From a delta proteobacterium MLS_D (GTDB taxonomy: Bacteria > Desulfobacterota > Syntrophia > Syntrophales > UBA2210), in NCBI GenBank assembly GCA_002030015.1, contig LQBH01000008.1:1-42083 (forward strand): DNA of 42,083 nt, in the 5' to 3' direction. This document shows positions 15,912 through 24,802 of this stretch, piece after piece. A model generated the notes under the pieces. That model was not told the DNA's origin. It ran no database searches and saw nothing but the letters and a program-made list of their open reading frames with translations. The position numbers were made by a program, and so were the translations under genes. Positions within the stretch are counted from its first letter, which is position 1. The number at the start of each line of letters is the position of its first letter.

Positions 15912-16334
15912 TCAACTGTCAAGTTCAGGAGGAGGCGGTATTCGTAAAAATTCGATTCCCTCTTCTTCGAGCGTTTCCTGTTCTTCCGTCGTTGTTACTC
16001 CCCTGATATTCCGCTTCGGCTCCTCGCCGTGGTGCATCTTGATAGCTATCTCGGCAAAGCGGTCGCCCACGTCGTCGAAGTTTTTGTCTATGAAGTCGTT
16101 CAGCATCTTGAGCATGGAGGGCACGGAGACATTCTGTCCCTCCCCCCGGTCCCGCTCAGCCGACGCTTTCCGCCCGCCGATCGAAATCGACGACGGGACC
16201 ATTTCGACCAAAACGCTTCCGCACACGGGACATTCAATGCATTTCCGCCTTTTCTGATCTTCGAAGGACGCCCGGTCCTTGAACCAGCCTTCGAATTTGT
16301 GTTCATTGTCGCATACGAGATCGTAGATTATCAC
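15912..16334 (-). CDS. DUF1178 family protein
   Basis: The 140-residue protein begins MIIYDLVCDNEHKFEGWFKD, the conserved start of DUF1178. It also has a CxxC pair in KCIECPVCGS that with Cys 8 may hold zinc. The middle (VPSMLKMLNDFIDKNFDDVG, then RFAEIAIKMHHGEEPKRNIR) and the end (GIEFLRIPPPPEL) match the family as I recall it. Function is unknown. It is the first gene of the minus-strand operon, with its stop 43 nt before the ATG of the CysK-CysS fusion. The region upstream (16335-16483) holds no gene on this strand; the tRNA lies on the other. Confidence 0.85.
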   Translation of the reverse strand: MIIYDLVCDNEHKFEGWFKDRASFEDQKRRKCIECPVCGSVLVEMVPSSISIGGRKASAERDRGEGQNVSVPSMLKMLNDFIDKNFDDVGDRFAEIAIKMHHGEEPKRNIRGVTTTEEQETLEEEGIEFLRIPPPPELDS

Positions 16335-16428
16335 CGCTCGGCTCCTTGCTGTCCGCTTATGATACCTATGTGCATACCATGAATCCGGCGGTGTGGCAAC
16401 GCGGTCCCGGAGCCGTTCACGCCAGCGC

Positions 16429-16448
16429 TGTCCATTTTTTTATGGACA
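16429..16448. promoter_or_regulatory. Perfect hairpin with T-loop before tRNA-Pro
   Basis: TGTCCAT (16429-16435) and ATGGACA (16442-16448) pair around a TTTTTT loop. TGGACA on the plus strand (16443-16448) with TATAAG (16464-16469) might be a tRNA promoter with a short 15-nt spacer. The function is uncertain. Confidence 0.3.
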
Positions 16449-16483
16449 AATTCCGTTGAATTATATAAGGGGTAGTGCCGAGT

Positions 16484-16560
16484 CGGGATGTGGCCCAGTC
16501 TGGTAGGGCACTGCGTTCGGGACGCAGGGGTCGCGCGTTCAAATCGCGCCATCCCGACCA
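16484..16560 (+). tRNA. tRNA-Pro (CGG anticodon)
   Basis: The 77-nt gene folds as a standard cloverleaf. The acceptor CGGGATG (16484-16490) pairs with CATCCCG (16550-16556), followed by A and an encoded CCA (16558-16560). The anticodon stem CTGCG/CGCAG encloses TTCGGGA, giving CGG and proline. The T-arm GCGCG-TTCAAAT-CGCGC is canonical. A T-run (16561-16567) follows and may end transcription. The gene is alone on the plus strand between two minus-strand operons. Confidence 0.97.
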
Positions 16561-16597
16561 TTTTTTTATTCACCTCACGAAACAGCGATGCGCGCAC

Positions 16598-17806
16598 TCA
16601 TCCCACGGCGCCGGCCATGGAGAAAATGGGGAGGTACAGCGCGATCAGCATGCCTCCCACCACGCCTCCCAGGAACACCATCATGAAGGGCTCAAGAAGC
16701 GATGTCAGTGCTTCAACGGCGGCATCCACCTCATCGTCATAGAAATCGGCGATTTTGGCGAGCATCTCGTCAAGGGCGCCCGTGTTTTCTCCCACACCGA
16801 TCATGGAAACCACCATGGAGGGGAAAATGCCGGCGCTACTCAGCGGCTCCGCGATGGTCTTGCCTTCGCTTATACTTTTCCTGGTATTCATGAGCGCGTT
16901 TTCCACGACTTTGTTTCCTGCGGTCTTGCTTACAATTTCCAGTCCCTGGAGGATGGGAACGCCGCTGCTGATCATGGTTGCCAGCGTCCGTGAGAATTTC
17001 GCCACGGCGACTTTCTTCATAAGCATGCCGAAAACGGGAGATTTGAGAATCAGGGCATCGATTTGAAGCCGCCCCCGTTCAGTTTTATAATAACGTCTGA
17101 AGGCGATCACAAGCACGGCGAATATAACCACCATGTAAATGATGTAACTTTGAACGAACTCGCTCGCGTCCACCAGAAACTGTGTCGGTGCGGGCAGGGC
17201 CGACCCCATACCGGAAAACATGTCTTCAAACACGGGAACGACCTTATACAGTAAAAGTACCACGACGGCTATGGATATGACCAGGACGCTTGCCGGGTAG
17301 GTCATGGCGCCCTTGACTTTGGCTTTCAGTTTCATGGCTTTCTCCATGTAGTTGGAAAGCCGATTTAAAATGATGTCAAGGATACCACCCGCTTCTCCGG
17401 CGGCGACAAGGTTGACGAAAAGGTCATCAAAAATGTCGGGATACTTCGCTATGGCATCGGACAGCGAAATGCCGCCCTCGATGTCCGACTTGACCGTTTC
17501 GATGATTTTTTTGAATTTTTTGTTCGGTTCCTCCACTGAGAGCAGTTCAAGGCACTGAATGATGGGAAGTCCCGCGTTGATCATGGTGGCGAACTGGCGG
17601 GCGAAGATGACAACCTCCTTTTCCTTGACCTTCTGCTGAAACATCGGAATGTTTTCCAGTAGGTCTTTGGGTTTCTTCTTGATGCTGGAGGGGGTGATTC
17701 CCTGTCGTCTGAGCGCCATCCGCACGGCCGCTTCGTCGTCAGCTTCCATTTCGCCCTTCCGGGGTTCCTTCTTTCTCGTCAGTCCTTCCCAGATGTACTC
17801 GGGCAT
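16598..17806 (-). CDS. pilC: Type IV pilus/type II secretion inner-membrane protein (PilC/GspF)
   Basis: The 402-residue protein has the family's two GspF domains. Each starts near FARQFATMINAGLPIIQCLE and FSRTLATMISSGVPILQGLE, and each ends in AAGEAGG or GVGENTGALDEML. Three membrane helices are predicted: ASVLVISIAVVVLLLYKVVP, IIYMVVIFAVLVIAF and the C-terminal MMVFLGGVVGGMLIALYLPI. It is the platform protein that transmits pilus-motor movement. The N-terminal MPEYIWEGLTRKKEPRKGEM is typical. A GAGGAGGT site precedes the ATG. It lies alone at the end of the minus-strand series, 93 nt after rlmB; no pilB or pilT is nearby, so the other pilus genes are elsewhere. Confidence 0.93.
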   Translation of the reverse strand: MPEYIWEGLTRKKEPRKGEMEADDEAAVRMALRRQGITPSSIKKKPKDLLENIPMFQQKVKEKEVVIFARQFATMINAGLPIIQCLELLSVEEPNKKFKKIIETVKSDIEGGISLSDAIAKYPDIFDDLFVNLVAAGEAGGILDIILNRLSNYMEKAMKLKAKVKGAMTYPASVLVISIAVVVLLLYKVVPVFEDMFSGMGSALPAPTQFLVDASEFVQSYIIYMVVIFAVLVIAFRRYYKTERGRLQIDALILKSPVFGMLMKKVAVAKFSRTLATMISSGVPILQGLEIVSKTAGNKVVENALMNTRKSISEGKTIAEPLSSAGIFPSMVVSMIGVGENTGALDEMLAKIADFYDDEVDAAVEALTSLLEPFMMVFLGGVVGGMLIALYLPIFSMAGAVG

Positions 17807-17899
17807 GATTTACCTCCTCACCTTTGCTTCTTTCGGACAAGAATTTGAATACGTCGGCATTCGCCCCTCTTCAAAAACATCATCCCGTGGTCGAACCGA

Positions 17900-18667
17900 T
17901 CAGGATTTTCTTGCGGATCCGGTTTCCGACGGATTCTTCCATGCGGCGCGCGTCATTTCGTAAAGAAGTATACCGCCCGCTACGGCGACATTCAGGGAAT
18001 CAACAACGCCTGCCATGGGAATGCGTATCAGGTAATCGCATTTCCGTCGAACGAGAGATCTCAATCCCGTTCCTTCGCTTCCCAGTACGAGGGCCGACGG
18101 AGGTTCATATGTGAGTTTCCGGCAATCGTTCTCGGCGGACGCGTCGGCGCCGAAGATCCAGTAACCGGCCTTTTTCAACTGCTCGATGGTGCGGGCGATG
18201 TTCACCACGCGGCAGATCGGCGTATGAAGCACGCTTCCCGCCGATGCCTTGATTACCACTGGAGTCACCCCGGCCGCCCTGTCCTTGGGGATTATGACGG
18301 CACGAATACCGAAGCAGTGGGCGCTTCGAATGAGGGACCCGAGGTTCTGCGGATCTGTTATGGAATCGAGAACGAGCAGCGGCCCGCCGGAAAAGTCGGT
18401 CTCGCCGTTTTGAATGATTGAATCCAGTGAATGATATGCGAAATCTCCTGAAAGTGCGACTACTCCCTGGTGTCTGTTCCCGCCGGCGAGGCGGTCCATG
18501 AACACCCCCTCCCGGTAGGTTACCGGAATCCCCCGCTCGCGGGCGAGCCGTGCTATTTCCTCTGCCCGCGGGGCTTGCCCACCGGAAGAAAGAAAGATTG
18601 TCGTAATAACCCCGGTGCCCGACCTGAGGCCTTCAAGAACGGGATTGAGGCCGTAGATTACCTGCAT
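17900..18667 (-). CDS. rlmB: 23S rRNA (guanosine-2'-O-)-methyltransferase RlmB
   Basis: The 255-residue SPOUT enzyme methylates the 2'-O of G2251 in 23S rRNA. The N-terminal substrate domain begins MQVIYGLNPVLEGLRSGTGV. The knotted C-terminal domain has DSITDPQNLGSLIRSAHCFG, LVLGSEGTGLRSLVRRKCDY and RIPMAGVVDSLNVAVAGGIL, the three SPOUT motifs that bind AdoMet. The length is normal. The start is 21 nt after the pyrF stop, which suggests cotranscription with pyrF and the genes above it. The related TrmH cannot be ruled out from motifs alone, but the N-terminal domain favours RlmB. Confidence 0.9.
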   Translation of the reverse strand: MQVIYGLNPVLEGLRSGTGVITTIFLSSGGQAPRAEEIARLARERGIPVTYREGVFMDRLAGGNRHQGVVALSGDFAYHSLDSIIQNGETDFSGGPLLVLDSITDPQNLGSLIRSAHCFGIRAVIIPKDRAAGVTPVVIKASAGSVLHTPICRVVNIARTIEQLKKAGYWIFGADASAENDCRKLTYEPPSALVLGSEGTGLRSLVRRKCDYLIRIPMAGVVDSLNVAVAGGILLYEMTRAAWKNPSETGSARKS

Positions 18668-18688
18668 TGGTGCCCTCGAGCCCGCTAA

Positions 18689-19447
18689 TCAGTGTACGCC
18701 GGTTCGACCGGCCAGTCCCTTGCTAATTTCGTCTGTTATGCGTCGGGCGGCTGCAACGGGGTCGGGAGCCGTTCGTATGGGGCGTCCCACGACAAGGTAA
18801 TCAGCGCCCGCGGCTGCGGCTTCTTCGGCGGTCAACGTTCTCTTCTGGTCATCCCCGGTAATGTCGTCCACACGCCGGATACCGGGAGTGACAACGACAA
18901 AATCATCACCGCAGGTCTGCTTGATCGCCCTGATGTCGCCGGGAGACGCCACTACACCGTGGACACCGGCTTCCCGGGCCATCAGGGCAAGCCTGGGCAC
19001 GAGGTCTTTTGCTTTCAGAGAAAAACCGAGAGATGCGACATCGTCGTCGCCCAGGCTTGTCAACACGGTTACGGCAAGTATCAAAGGTGTTTCGTTGGTT
19101 CCCTCAGACGGCGACCGGCGCGCCGCGGCGGCGGCTTCGCGCATCATGGCCGTTCCCCCCGTGGCGTGAATAGTAAGCATCGAAACGGGCATTTTCAGGG
19201 CGGCCTCAGTGGCGCGGGCGACCGTGTTGGGAATGTCGTGAAACTTGAGATCGAGAAACACGCGGGTTCCATGCCCGGCCACAGCTTCGACGATCGCGGG
19301 ACCGAAGCGGGTGAACGCTTCCTTGCCGATCTTGAACATACCCACGTGATCCTTGAGAAGATCGACCAGCGCCAGCGCTTCGTCGAGGTCATCTCCCACA
19401 TCGAGAGCGAAGATAAGGCGTTCTTTCGCCGTCTTATTCGATTTCAT
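18689..19447 (-). CDS. pyrF: Orotidine 5'-phosphate decarboxylase
   Basis: The 252-residue TIM barrel converts OMP to UMP. Key features are LIFALDVGDDLDEAL at the start, the catalytic Asp-Lys-Asp array in FLDLKFHDIPNTVAR, FVVVTPGIR and VVGRPIRTAPDPVAAARRIT, which closes the phosphate site. ATG 19447 was chosen because it overlaps the rpoZ stop by 14 nt and starts immediately before the first strand; a longer frame from 19510 would put 21 odd residues in front. It is followed 21 nt later by rlmB. Confidence 0.95.
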   Translation of the reverse strand: MKSNKTAKERLIFALDVGDDLDEALALVDLLKDHVGMFKIGKEAFTRFGPAIVEAVAGHGTRVFLDLKFHDIPNTVARATEAALKMPVSMLTIHATGGTAMMREAAAAARRSPSEGTNETPLILAVTVLTSLGDDDVASLGFSLKAKDLVPRLALMAREAGVHGVVASPGDIRAIKQTCGDDFVVVTPGIRRVDDITGDDQKRTLTAEEAAAAGADYLVVGRPIRTAPDPVAAARRITDEISKGLAGRTGVH

Positions 19448-19706
19448 CTTCGCTGCCGATGAATTCCTGTTCGTTGGGGAGCATCTTGAAAGTATCATCG
19501 AGCTGGTCAAGGTATTCGGGATGGGCGTAAACGACCTTTCCCCCGGCGATTTCGCGCAAGGCGGTGACCACTTCCCGGTTGTTCTTTTTCTCTGAAAGCG
19601 GTTTTGAACCCTTGCACAGCTGCTTGGCCCGCTGAACCGTCAGAATGGTTAATGCGAACCTGTTTCGTGCCTGTTTCAGTGAGTCTTCAACGGTAATTCT
19701 TGCCAT
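19434..19706 (-). CDS. rpoZ: RNA polymerase omega subunit
   Basis: The 90-residue protein begins MARITVEDSLKQARNRFALT and continues ILTVQRAKQLCKGSKPL, then EVVTALREIAGGKVVYAH, the omega-subunit core that holds beta-prime. The acidic C-terminus (EFIGSEDEIE) is normal. ATG 19706 was chosen over the in-frame start at 19784 because AAGGAGG lies just before it. It overlaps the gmk end by 20 nt and the pyrF start by 14 nt, so all three are translationally coupled. Confidence 0.94.
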   Translation of the reverse strand: MARITVEDSLKQARNRFALTILTVQRAKQLCKGSKPLSEKKNNREVVTALREIAGGKVVYAHPEYLDQLDDTFKMLPNEQEFIGSEDEIE

Positions 19707-20337
19707 CGGTTCTGCCTGCCTCCTTGGAACGAATGACTTCCGCCACCTTGTCCAGTTGCCGGATTCTCCTGTTTTTCTCCGCAACGTATATTGATTGAAG
19801 GACCGATACGGAAGTTTTCACTCTATCATTAAAAATAATATAATCATACCAGTAATTGTCGTTTATTTCATCAACGGCACGTTCGAGACGCCGGATCATC
19901 GACGGTTCGTCTTCCGATCCGCGCCTCTTCAGGCGTTCCTCGAGGGCCTGCAGGGAGGGCGGCAGTATAAAGACGTAAATGCCTTCGTTCAGGGCCTGTT
20001 TCAGGTTTTTCGCTCCCCTGGTATCGACGTCGAGCAGCACGTCGTCGCCGCTGGCGAGCATGCTGTCTATGTTTTTTCGGGATGTCCCGTAGAGGTTCCC
20101 GAAGATTTCCTCCCGTTCGATGAATTCCCCCCGGCGCTCCATTCTCTCGAATTCTTCCGGGGAGACAAAAAAATAATCCTTACCGTTTTTTTCACGGTGC
20201 CGTGGCGGCCGCGTGGTATAGGACACGGAAAAACGGAGTGCTGGAACGATCTTCAGCAATTCTCTGCAGAGTGTTGTTTTTCCGGCGCCCGACGGCGCCG
20301 AAACAATTATCATGACTCCCCGTTTCGGCCTGGTCAT
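19687..20337 (-). CDS. gmk: Guanylate kinase
   Basis: The 216-residue kinase converts GMP to GDP. The P-loop VSAPSGAGKTTLCRELL is followed by SVSYTTRPPRHREKNGKDYF, the GMP-binding region. VDTRGAKNLKQAL then stands where the usual VDXQGA is found, and RLKRRGSEDEPSMIRRLE makes the lid. ATG 20337 was chosen because AAAGGTG lies before it; a GTG at 20364 in frame would add nine residues. It overlaps rpoZ by 20 nt at its end, and is 57 nt after yicC, the usual arrangement in this lineage. Confidence 0.95.
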   Translation of the reverse strand: MTRPKRGVMIIVSAPSGAGKTTLCRELLKIVPALRFSVSYTTRPPRHREKNGKDYFFVSPEEFERMERRGEFIEREEIFGNLYGTSRKNIDSMLASGDDVLLDVDTRGAKNLKQALNEGIYVFILPPSLQALEERLKRRGSEDEPSMIRRLERAVDEINDNYWYDYIIFNDRVKTSVSVLQSIYVAEKNRRIRQLDKVAEVIRSKEAGRTDGKNYR

Positions 20338-20394
20338 GGTTGCACCTTTTCTCGAAACGTTCACCGGTGATCACGGCTTCTGAACGATTCTTTT

Positions 20395-21279
20395 TTATTC
20401 GATATTCTGAGCCTGTTCGCGCAGCTTGGCAAGTTCCGTTTTTACGTCGATGACGGTACGTGATATATCGAGATCGCTGCTCTTCGAACCGATCGTGTTG
20501 ATTTCACGGTGCATTTCCTGAATGAGAAAATCGATCCTCCTGCCCGCGGGTTCCGTGCCGTCCAGCAGGTCCCTGAACTGGGTGATGTGACTGTCAAGAC
20601 GAACCAGTTCTTCGGTGATGTCTGTTTTCTCGGCCATCAGGGCTATTTCCTGTGAAATGCGTGTTTCATCCAGTTCGAGCCCTGTGGTGAGGTCCTTTAA
20701 ACGGTCCGTCAGGCGCTGGCGGTATTCCACTATCACTCGTGGTGAACGGGAATCAAGAAAATCCCGCCATCGCTTGATCGAATCTATCCGGTCCAGGAAA
20801 TCCCGGTACAGCAGGGCGCCTTCACGCTCCTTCATGTCCGTCAGGGCCGACAGGGCATTGTCCACGCCCTGCTCAATGGCGGGCCTGACGCTCTCGTTGG
20901 TGTATTCGGGTTCCGCGGCGTATATCCCGTTTTTAACCGAGCTGACGAGCTCGAGTGTTACAGGATCCTGCAAGTTCAACTCTTTCCGTATCTGTTCGAG
21001 AACGGCATAGTAATCGCGGATGAGCGGCATATTAAGCTGCAGGACGGAAGACTCTGCAGCCCCCTGGCCCGTCTCGAACCTGAGAACTGCTTCGACCCGC
21101 CCCCGGGAAACCCGTTCGGCTATTTTCTTTTTTATCATGATTTCAAGTTCACCGAGACCGTTCGGAATCCGCACGCTCATTTCAAGGTTCCGGTGATTGA
21201 GCGACTTGATTTCGACGATCAGTGATTTATCTCCACATGCCGTTTCCGACCGTCCATATCCCGTCATGCTTCGTATCAT
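20395..21279 (-). CDS. YicC-family endoribonuclease
   Basis: The 294-residue protein begins MIRSMTGYGRSETACGDKSL, the strict N-terminus of the YicC family, with SLNHRNLEMSVRIP next. The C-terminal block, RIDFLIQEMHREINTIGSKS and SDLDISRTVIDVKTELAK, is the most conserved part. E. coli YicC is a hexameric endoribonuclease that helps small-RNA decay. Length is as usual. Its ATG overlaps the DUF4416 stop (ATGA), and it precedes gmk, a widely conserved pair. Confidence 0.93.
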   Translation of the reverse strand: MIRSMTGYGRSETACGDKSLIVEIKSLNHRNLEMSVRIPNGLGELEIMIKKKIAERVSRGRVEAVLRFETGQGAAESSVLQLNMPLIRDYYAVLEQIRKELNLQDPVTLELVSSVKNGIYAAEPEYTNESVRPAIEQGVDNALSALTDMKEREGALLYRDFLDRIDSIKRWRDFLDSRSPRVIVEYRQRLTDRLKDLTTGLELDETRISQEIALMAEKTDITEELVRLDSHITQFRDLLDGTEPAGRRIDFLIQEMHREINTIGSKSSDLDISRTVIDVKTELAKLREQAQNIE

Positions 21280-21833
21280 TCAGCCGTCTCCGTTTCTTTT
21301 TCTTTCCTGGCCGCCGCCAGCTGTTTAAGGTATTTTTTCCGTATTCCTGAAAGCATGTCGATCATCGATTGATCCCGGTAATCGGGGTAGGTCCATTCCT
21401 GCGGTCTGAAAGACAGGTCCCGGTAAATCAGCGTGACGTCGGCGTAGACGCCGTTCCGCAGGTACGGCCTGTGCGCGTAAGGTTTGCCCGTTGCCAGGAG
21501 CAGGTGTCCGACGGCGATATAGCCGGGATCAATGTTGATCCGCCTCTTCGTCCCCGCGGCGGATTGCTGCTCCAGTTCTGCAGCGAACATTTTTATATCG
21601 GGAAGATCGGCCGGGTGAATCAGCGTTTCAAAAGCGATAAACCGCCGTACCAGGCCAGGACCCATTTCTTTCCTGTAATACTCCGTAAAAGCGAAAGGGA
21701 GTAACGCGCTGACATAATCCGTTTTGCCGTATCGTTCCGCCAGGAAGCCTGTGACCGCTGAAATAAGGCCTCTCTCCGTTGAGAGCAGGCTTGCCACCAG
21801 TTTGACCGGGTCTGGTTGTTGAAGAATACTCAT
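21276..21833 (-). CDS. DUF4416 family protein
   Basis: The 185-residue protein has PDPVKLVASLLSTERGLISA, YVSALLPFAFTEYYRKEMG and RRINIDPGYIAVGHLLLATG, then TYPDYRDQSMIDMLSGIRKK. I recognise this pattern as DUF4416, which is often next to yicC in deltaproteobacteria. No reaction is known. It is coupled to yicC by a 4-nt overlap and lies 86 nt after the heptose kinase gene. The C-terminal KEKETETAE is a charged tail. Confidence 0.85.
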   Translation of the reverse strand: MSILQQPDPVKLVASLLSTERGLISAVTGFLAERYGKTDYVSALLPFAFTEYYRKEMGPGLVRRFIAFETLIHPADLPDIKMFAAELEQQSAAGTKRRINIDPGYIAVGHLLLATGKPYAHRPYLRNGVYADVTLIYRDLSFRPQEWTYPDYRDQSMIDMLSGIRKKYLKQLAAARKEKETETAE

Positions 21834-21919
21834 GAATTTCGTGCTTGATTTTTCGGAGATCCTGTCTTTCGGTACCTGGAGCGATCACGGTCAAACCGGT
21901 ATGTCAGCCCGCCGATGTG

Positions 21920-22903
21920 CTACAGAACGCTGAGCAGTTCCTCGGGCTTCACCGTCGCCGTTCCCACTTTTCCCACGGCGACGCCGGCGGCGCGGTTCGC
22001 CAGCACCGCCGCTTCCTGTGACGATGCCCCGGCGGCGACGGCCAGGGCGAATATCCCGATCACCGTGTCACCCGCCCCGGTAACATCATACACTTCCTTG
22101 GCCACGGCGGGAATATCTGTGATGTTGCCGTTTTCTTCGAACAACGTCATCCCCTCCTCCCCGCGAGTGATGAGCAACGAAGCAAAACCGTAATCCCCTG
22201 TCAGCCGAAGGCCGCCCTGCACCAGCTCGTCATGCGACTGCATTTCTTCGCCCAGGGCCAGGGACGCTTCGGTCAGGTTCGGAGTAATGAGGTCGCATCC
22301 CCGGTAGAGCGAGAAACCATTCTGTTTCGGATCGACAAAGATCGGTATACCCGACTGTTTCGCGACGGCGGTGATTTCTTCCAGGAGCTCGGCGTTTACT
22401 ATTCCCTTGTTGTAATCTGAAACGACGATCACCCCGATATCGTCACGCAGCGATTGCAGGTAACGGATTATTTTGCGCCTGTCTTTCTGCAGAAGCGGGT
22501 CGCGGTTCTCCCGGTCGAACCGCACCACCTGCTGGTTATGAGCTATGACCCGTGTTTTGACGCTTGTAGGCCGGTTCTCCTTGACGATGATGCCGCCCGC
22601 GTCTACCTTCATTTCCTCCAGGCATTTCCGCAACCAGCCTCCCATTTCGTCCCGGCCGGTCACGCCGGCTATAAAGGCCGCTCCGCCCAGGGAATAAATA
22701 TTGTTCAGGACATTGGCGGCGCCCCCCAGGAGCAGGCTTTCCGACGTCACGCGGACGACCGGTACCGGTGCTTCGGGAGATATGCGGGAAACCTTTCCCC
22801 AGATGAATTGGTCGACGATGATATCGCCTACGACGAAAACCCGCGCTGAAGGGAAACGGTCGATGATTTCAACGGCCCGTTTTCTGGAAAGAATTTTTTT
22901 CAT
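21920..22903 (-). CDS. rfaE1: D-glycero-beta-D-manno-heptose-7-phosphate kinase
   Basis: The 327-residue PfkB-family kinase makes heptose 1,7-bisphosphate for inner-core LPS. It has VFVVGDIIVDQFIWGKVSRI, SLLLGGAANVLNNIYSLGG and the C-terminal YDVTGAGDTVIGIFALAVAA, with the GAGD catalytic Asp. It is only the kinase half of E. coli HldE; the nucleotidyltransferase (RfaE2) is not fused and not seen here. ATG 22903 was chosen over a GTG at 22972 because the kinase fold begins there. A strong promoter lies at 23038-23066. It leads the minus-strand series, and its partner GmhB is in the plus-strand cluster at 38310. Confidence 0.93.
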   Translation of the reverse strand: MKKILSRKRAVEIIDRFPSARVFVVGDIIVDQFIWGKVSRISPEAPVPVVRVTSESLLLGGAANVLNNIYSLGGAAFIAGVTGRDEMGGWLRKCLEEMKVDAGGIIVKENRPTSVKTRVIAHNQQVVRFDRENRDPLLQKDRRKIIRYLQSLRDDIGVIVVSDYNKGIVNAELLEEITAVAKQSGIPIFVDPKQNGFSLYRGCDLITPNLTEASLALGEEMQSHDELVQGGLRLTGDYGFASLLITRGEEGMTLFEENGNITDIPAVAKEVYDVTGAGDTVIGIFALAVAAGASSQEAAVLANRAAGVAVGKVGTATVKPEELLSVL

Positions 22904-23037
22904 GATATCCGTGGCACGGCGCCCATCTTCTTTTCCCGGGCGGATACTCCCCGTCCCCGGTAGGTGGTTCAATCGGCATCGTCGACGGTGGACGGTGGAA
23001 ACAAGAGGGTTTTTCTCCGCTTCGATGCCGGCAAGGC

Positions 23038-23066
23038 ATGCTAGTATCGGCGTTCGTTTTTGTCAA
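23038..23066 (-). promoter_or_regulatory. Predicted sigma70 promoter for the heptose kinase operon
   Basis: On the minus strand TTGACA (23066-23061), a 17-nt spacer and TAGCAT (23043-23038) form a good promoter, directed toward the heptose kinase start at 22903. Confidence 0.6.
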
Positions 23067-23092
23067 TGCTTTTCTCAAGATTATCAAATATC

Positions 23093-23121
23093 TTGACTAA
23101 AATCATCAAAACATATAGGTA
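23093..23121 (+). promoter_or_regulatory. Possible promoter for lysS and the envelope cluster
   Basis: TTGACT (23093-23098), a 17-nt AT-rich spacer and TAGGTA (23116-23121) lie about 75 nt before lysS. The -10 is weak. Together with 23038-23066 this makes a divergent promoter region. Confidence 0.35.
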
Positions 23122-23197
23122 TGCGACCTTACTGTCACCATGAATGTTTTTTGCCGTGGAGACATGACGATACCCGCAGACCGCCGATTGGACAAAC

Positions 23198-24688
23198 ATG
23201 GAAGATACAAGTGAACTGCTGAGAAAGAAAAGGGAAAAGGCCGAGCAGTTGAGGGCGGCAGGAATCGACCTGTATCCCAATGATGTCCGGGTGGATCATA
23301 CATCCAAAGAGCTGCTGGACCGTTTCGGCGATGCCGGCGACGAAACGCTGCAGCAACTGGAAGAACGGTTCACACTTGCCGGAAGGATCATGGCGCAGCG
23401 CTTTTTCGGCAAGGCCTCATTTATAAATATTCAGGATCGAAAAGGCCGGATCCAGGTTTTTGTGAGAAAAGAGCGGGTCGGTGATGATTGCTACGCGCTG
23501 TTCAAGAAGTTCGACGTGGGCGACATCGTGTTCGTCGCCGGAGGACTCTTCAGAACGAAAACAGGTGAACTGACCATCGACGCTGACGGAATCCGCCTTC
23601 TTTCCAAGGCCATGCGGCCGTTTCCAGAGAAATGGCATGGGCTTACCGACGTGGAGACACGGTACCGGCAGCGCTACCTCGATTTGATCATGAATCCGGC
23701 GGTACGGGACACGTTCATGGTCCGAAGCAGGATCATTCGTCTTGTCAGGGAATTCATGACCGACCGCGACTTTCTCGAAGTGGAAACACCCATGATGCAT
23801 CCCATCGCGGGCGGAGCGACGGCACGACCCTTCAAAACACACCACAACACCCTGGACATGGATCTCTATCTCCGCATAGCTCCCGAGCTTTATTTGAAGC
23901 GCCTGGTGGTGGGAGGTCTGGAGCGTGTTTTCGAGATCAACCGCTGTTTCAGGAATGAAGGGATTTCAGTTCTTCATAATCCCGAGTTCACTATGATGGA
24001 ATTTTACCAGGCTTACGCCGATTACGAAGATCTCATGATCTTCACGGAGGAGCTACTGACCTTCGTGGCCGACCGTGTTCTCGAATCGCGCAGTTTTTCC
24101 TACCAGGGGGCGCCTGTCGATCTCACGCCTCCCTGGCCGCGCCTGTCGGTTACCGAGGCCATCGAACAGTACGCGGGTATTCCGGCGAAGCGCCTTGGTT
24201 CGAGAGAAACAGCCGCGGCCGCGGCTGAAGAGCTGAATATTCACGTGGACGAAACCGATTCCAGGGGCAGGATCATCATGGAGATTTTCGACGAAGCCGT
24301 GGAGCACAAGCTGGTGCGGCCGACGTTCATAACCCGGTATCCCGTTGAGGTGTCGCCCTTGTCCAGGCGGAACGCGGCCGACGGAGATTACGTGGATCGG
24401 TTTGAGCTTTTTATCTGCGGACGGGAAATAGCGAATGCCTTCTCCGAGCTGAACGATCCCGATGATCAGCGGGAACGATTCCAGGAACAACTGCGGGAAA
24501 AAGAGGCCGGCGACGAGGAAGCCCATGATTTCGACGAGGATTACATCACCGCCCTTGAATACGGCATGCCGCCCACGGCGGGCGAGGGGATCGGAATCGA
24601 CAGGCTTGTCATGCTGTTTACTGATTCGCCGTCGATCAGGGACGTTATTCTTTTTCCCCATATGCGATCCAGAACCAGGCAGTCCTGA
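23198..24688 (+). CDS. lysS: Lysyl-tRNA synthetase, class II
   Basis: The 496-residue enzyme has the OB-fold anticodon domain at the N-terminus (FTLAGRIMAQRFFGKASFIN, residues ~55-150) and the class II catalytic core. Motif 1 is near FLEVETPMMHPIAGGATARP, motif 2 in FEINRCFRNEGISVLHNPEF and motif 3 in GIGIDRLVMLFTDSPSIRDV. The extended acidic loop (EKEAGDEEAHDFDEDYITAL) is normal for bacterial LysRS. Its length is typical. No overlapping gene precedes it; a divergent promoter region lies upstream. It opens the plus-strand cluster with lolC/E 114 nt downstream, a common pairing in deltaproteobacteria. Confidence 0.96.
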   Translation: MEDTSELLRKKREKAEQLRAAGIDLYPNDVRVDHTSKELLDRFGDAGDETLQQLEERFTLAGRIMAQRFFGKASFINIQDRKGRIQVFVRKERVGDDCYALFKKFDVGDIVFVAGGLFRTKTGELTIDADGIRLLSKAMRPFPEKWHGLTDVETRYRQRYLDLIMNPAVRDTFMVRSRIIRLVREFMTDRDFLEVETPMMHPIAGGATARPFKTHHNTLDMDLYLRIAPELYLKRLVVGGLERVFEINRCFRNEGISVLHNPEFTMMEFYQAYADYEDLMIFTEELLTFVADRVLESRSFSYQGAPVDLTPPWPRLSVTEAIEQYAGIPAKRLGSRETAAAAAEELNIHVDETDSRGRIIMEIFDEAVEHKLVRPTFITRYPVEVSPLSRRNAADGDYVDRFELFICGREIANAFSELNDPDDQRERFQEQLREKEAGDEEAHDFDEDYITALEYGMPPTAGEGIGIDRLVMLFTDSPSIRDVILFPHMRSRTRQS

Positions 24689-24802
24689 GCGGAGAGCTTT
24701 CGTGAGTTTTAATGGTCGGCACGAAAACCTGCAGGATGGAATTTTTTTGAGCGCCGGTTCTGTCCGTTTTTATGCGAATGAACGCCGGTGGTGAGATTGC
24801 CC

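Noticed and set aside
18692-19462. Plus-strand open frame (256 residues) over pyrF
   Set aside because: Antisense shadow of the decarboxylase gene.
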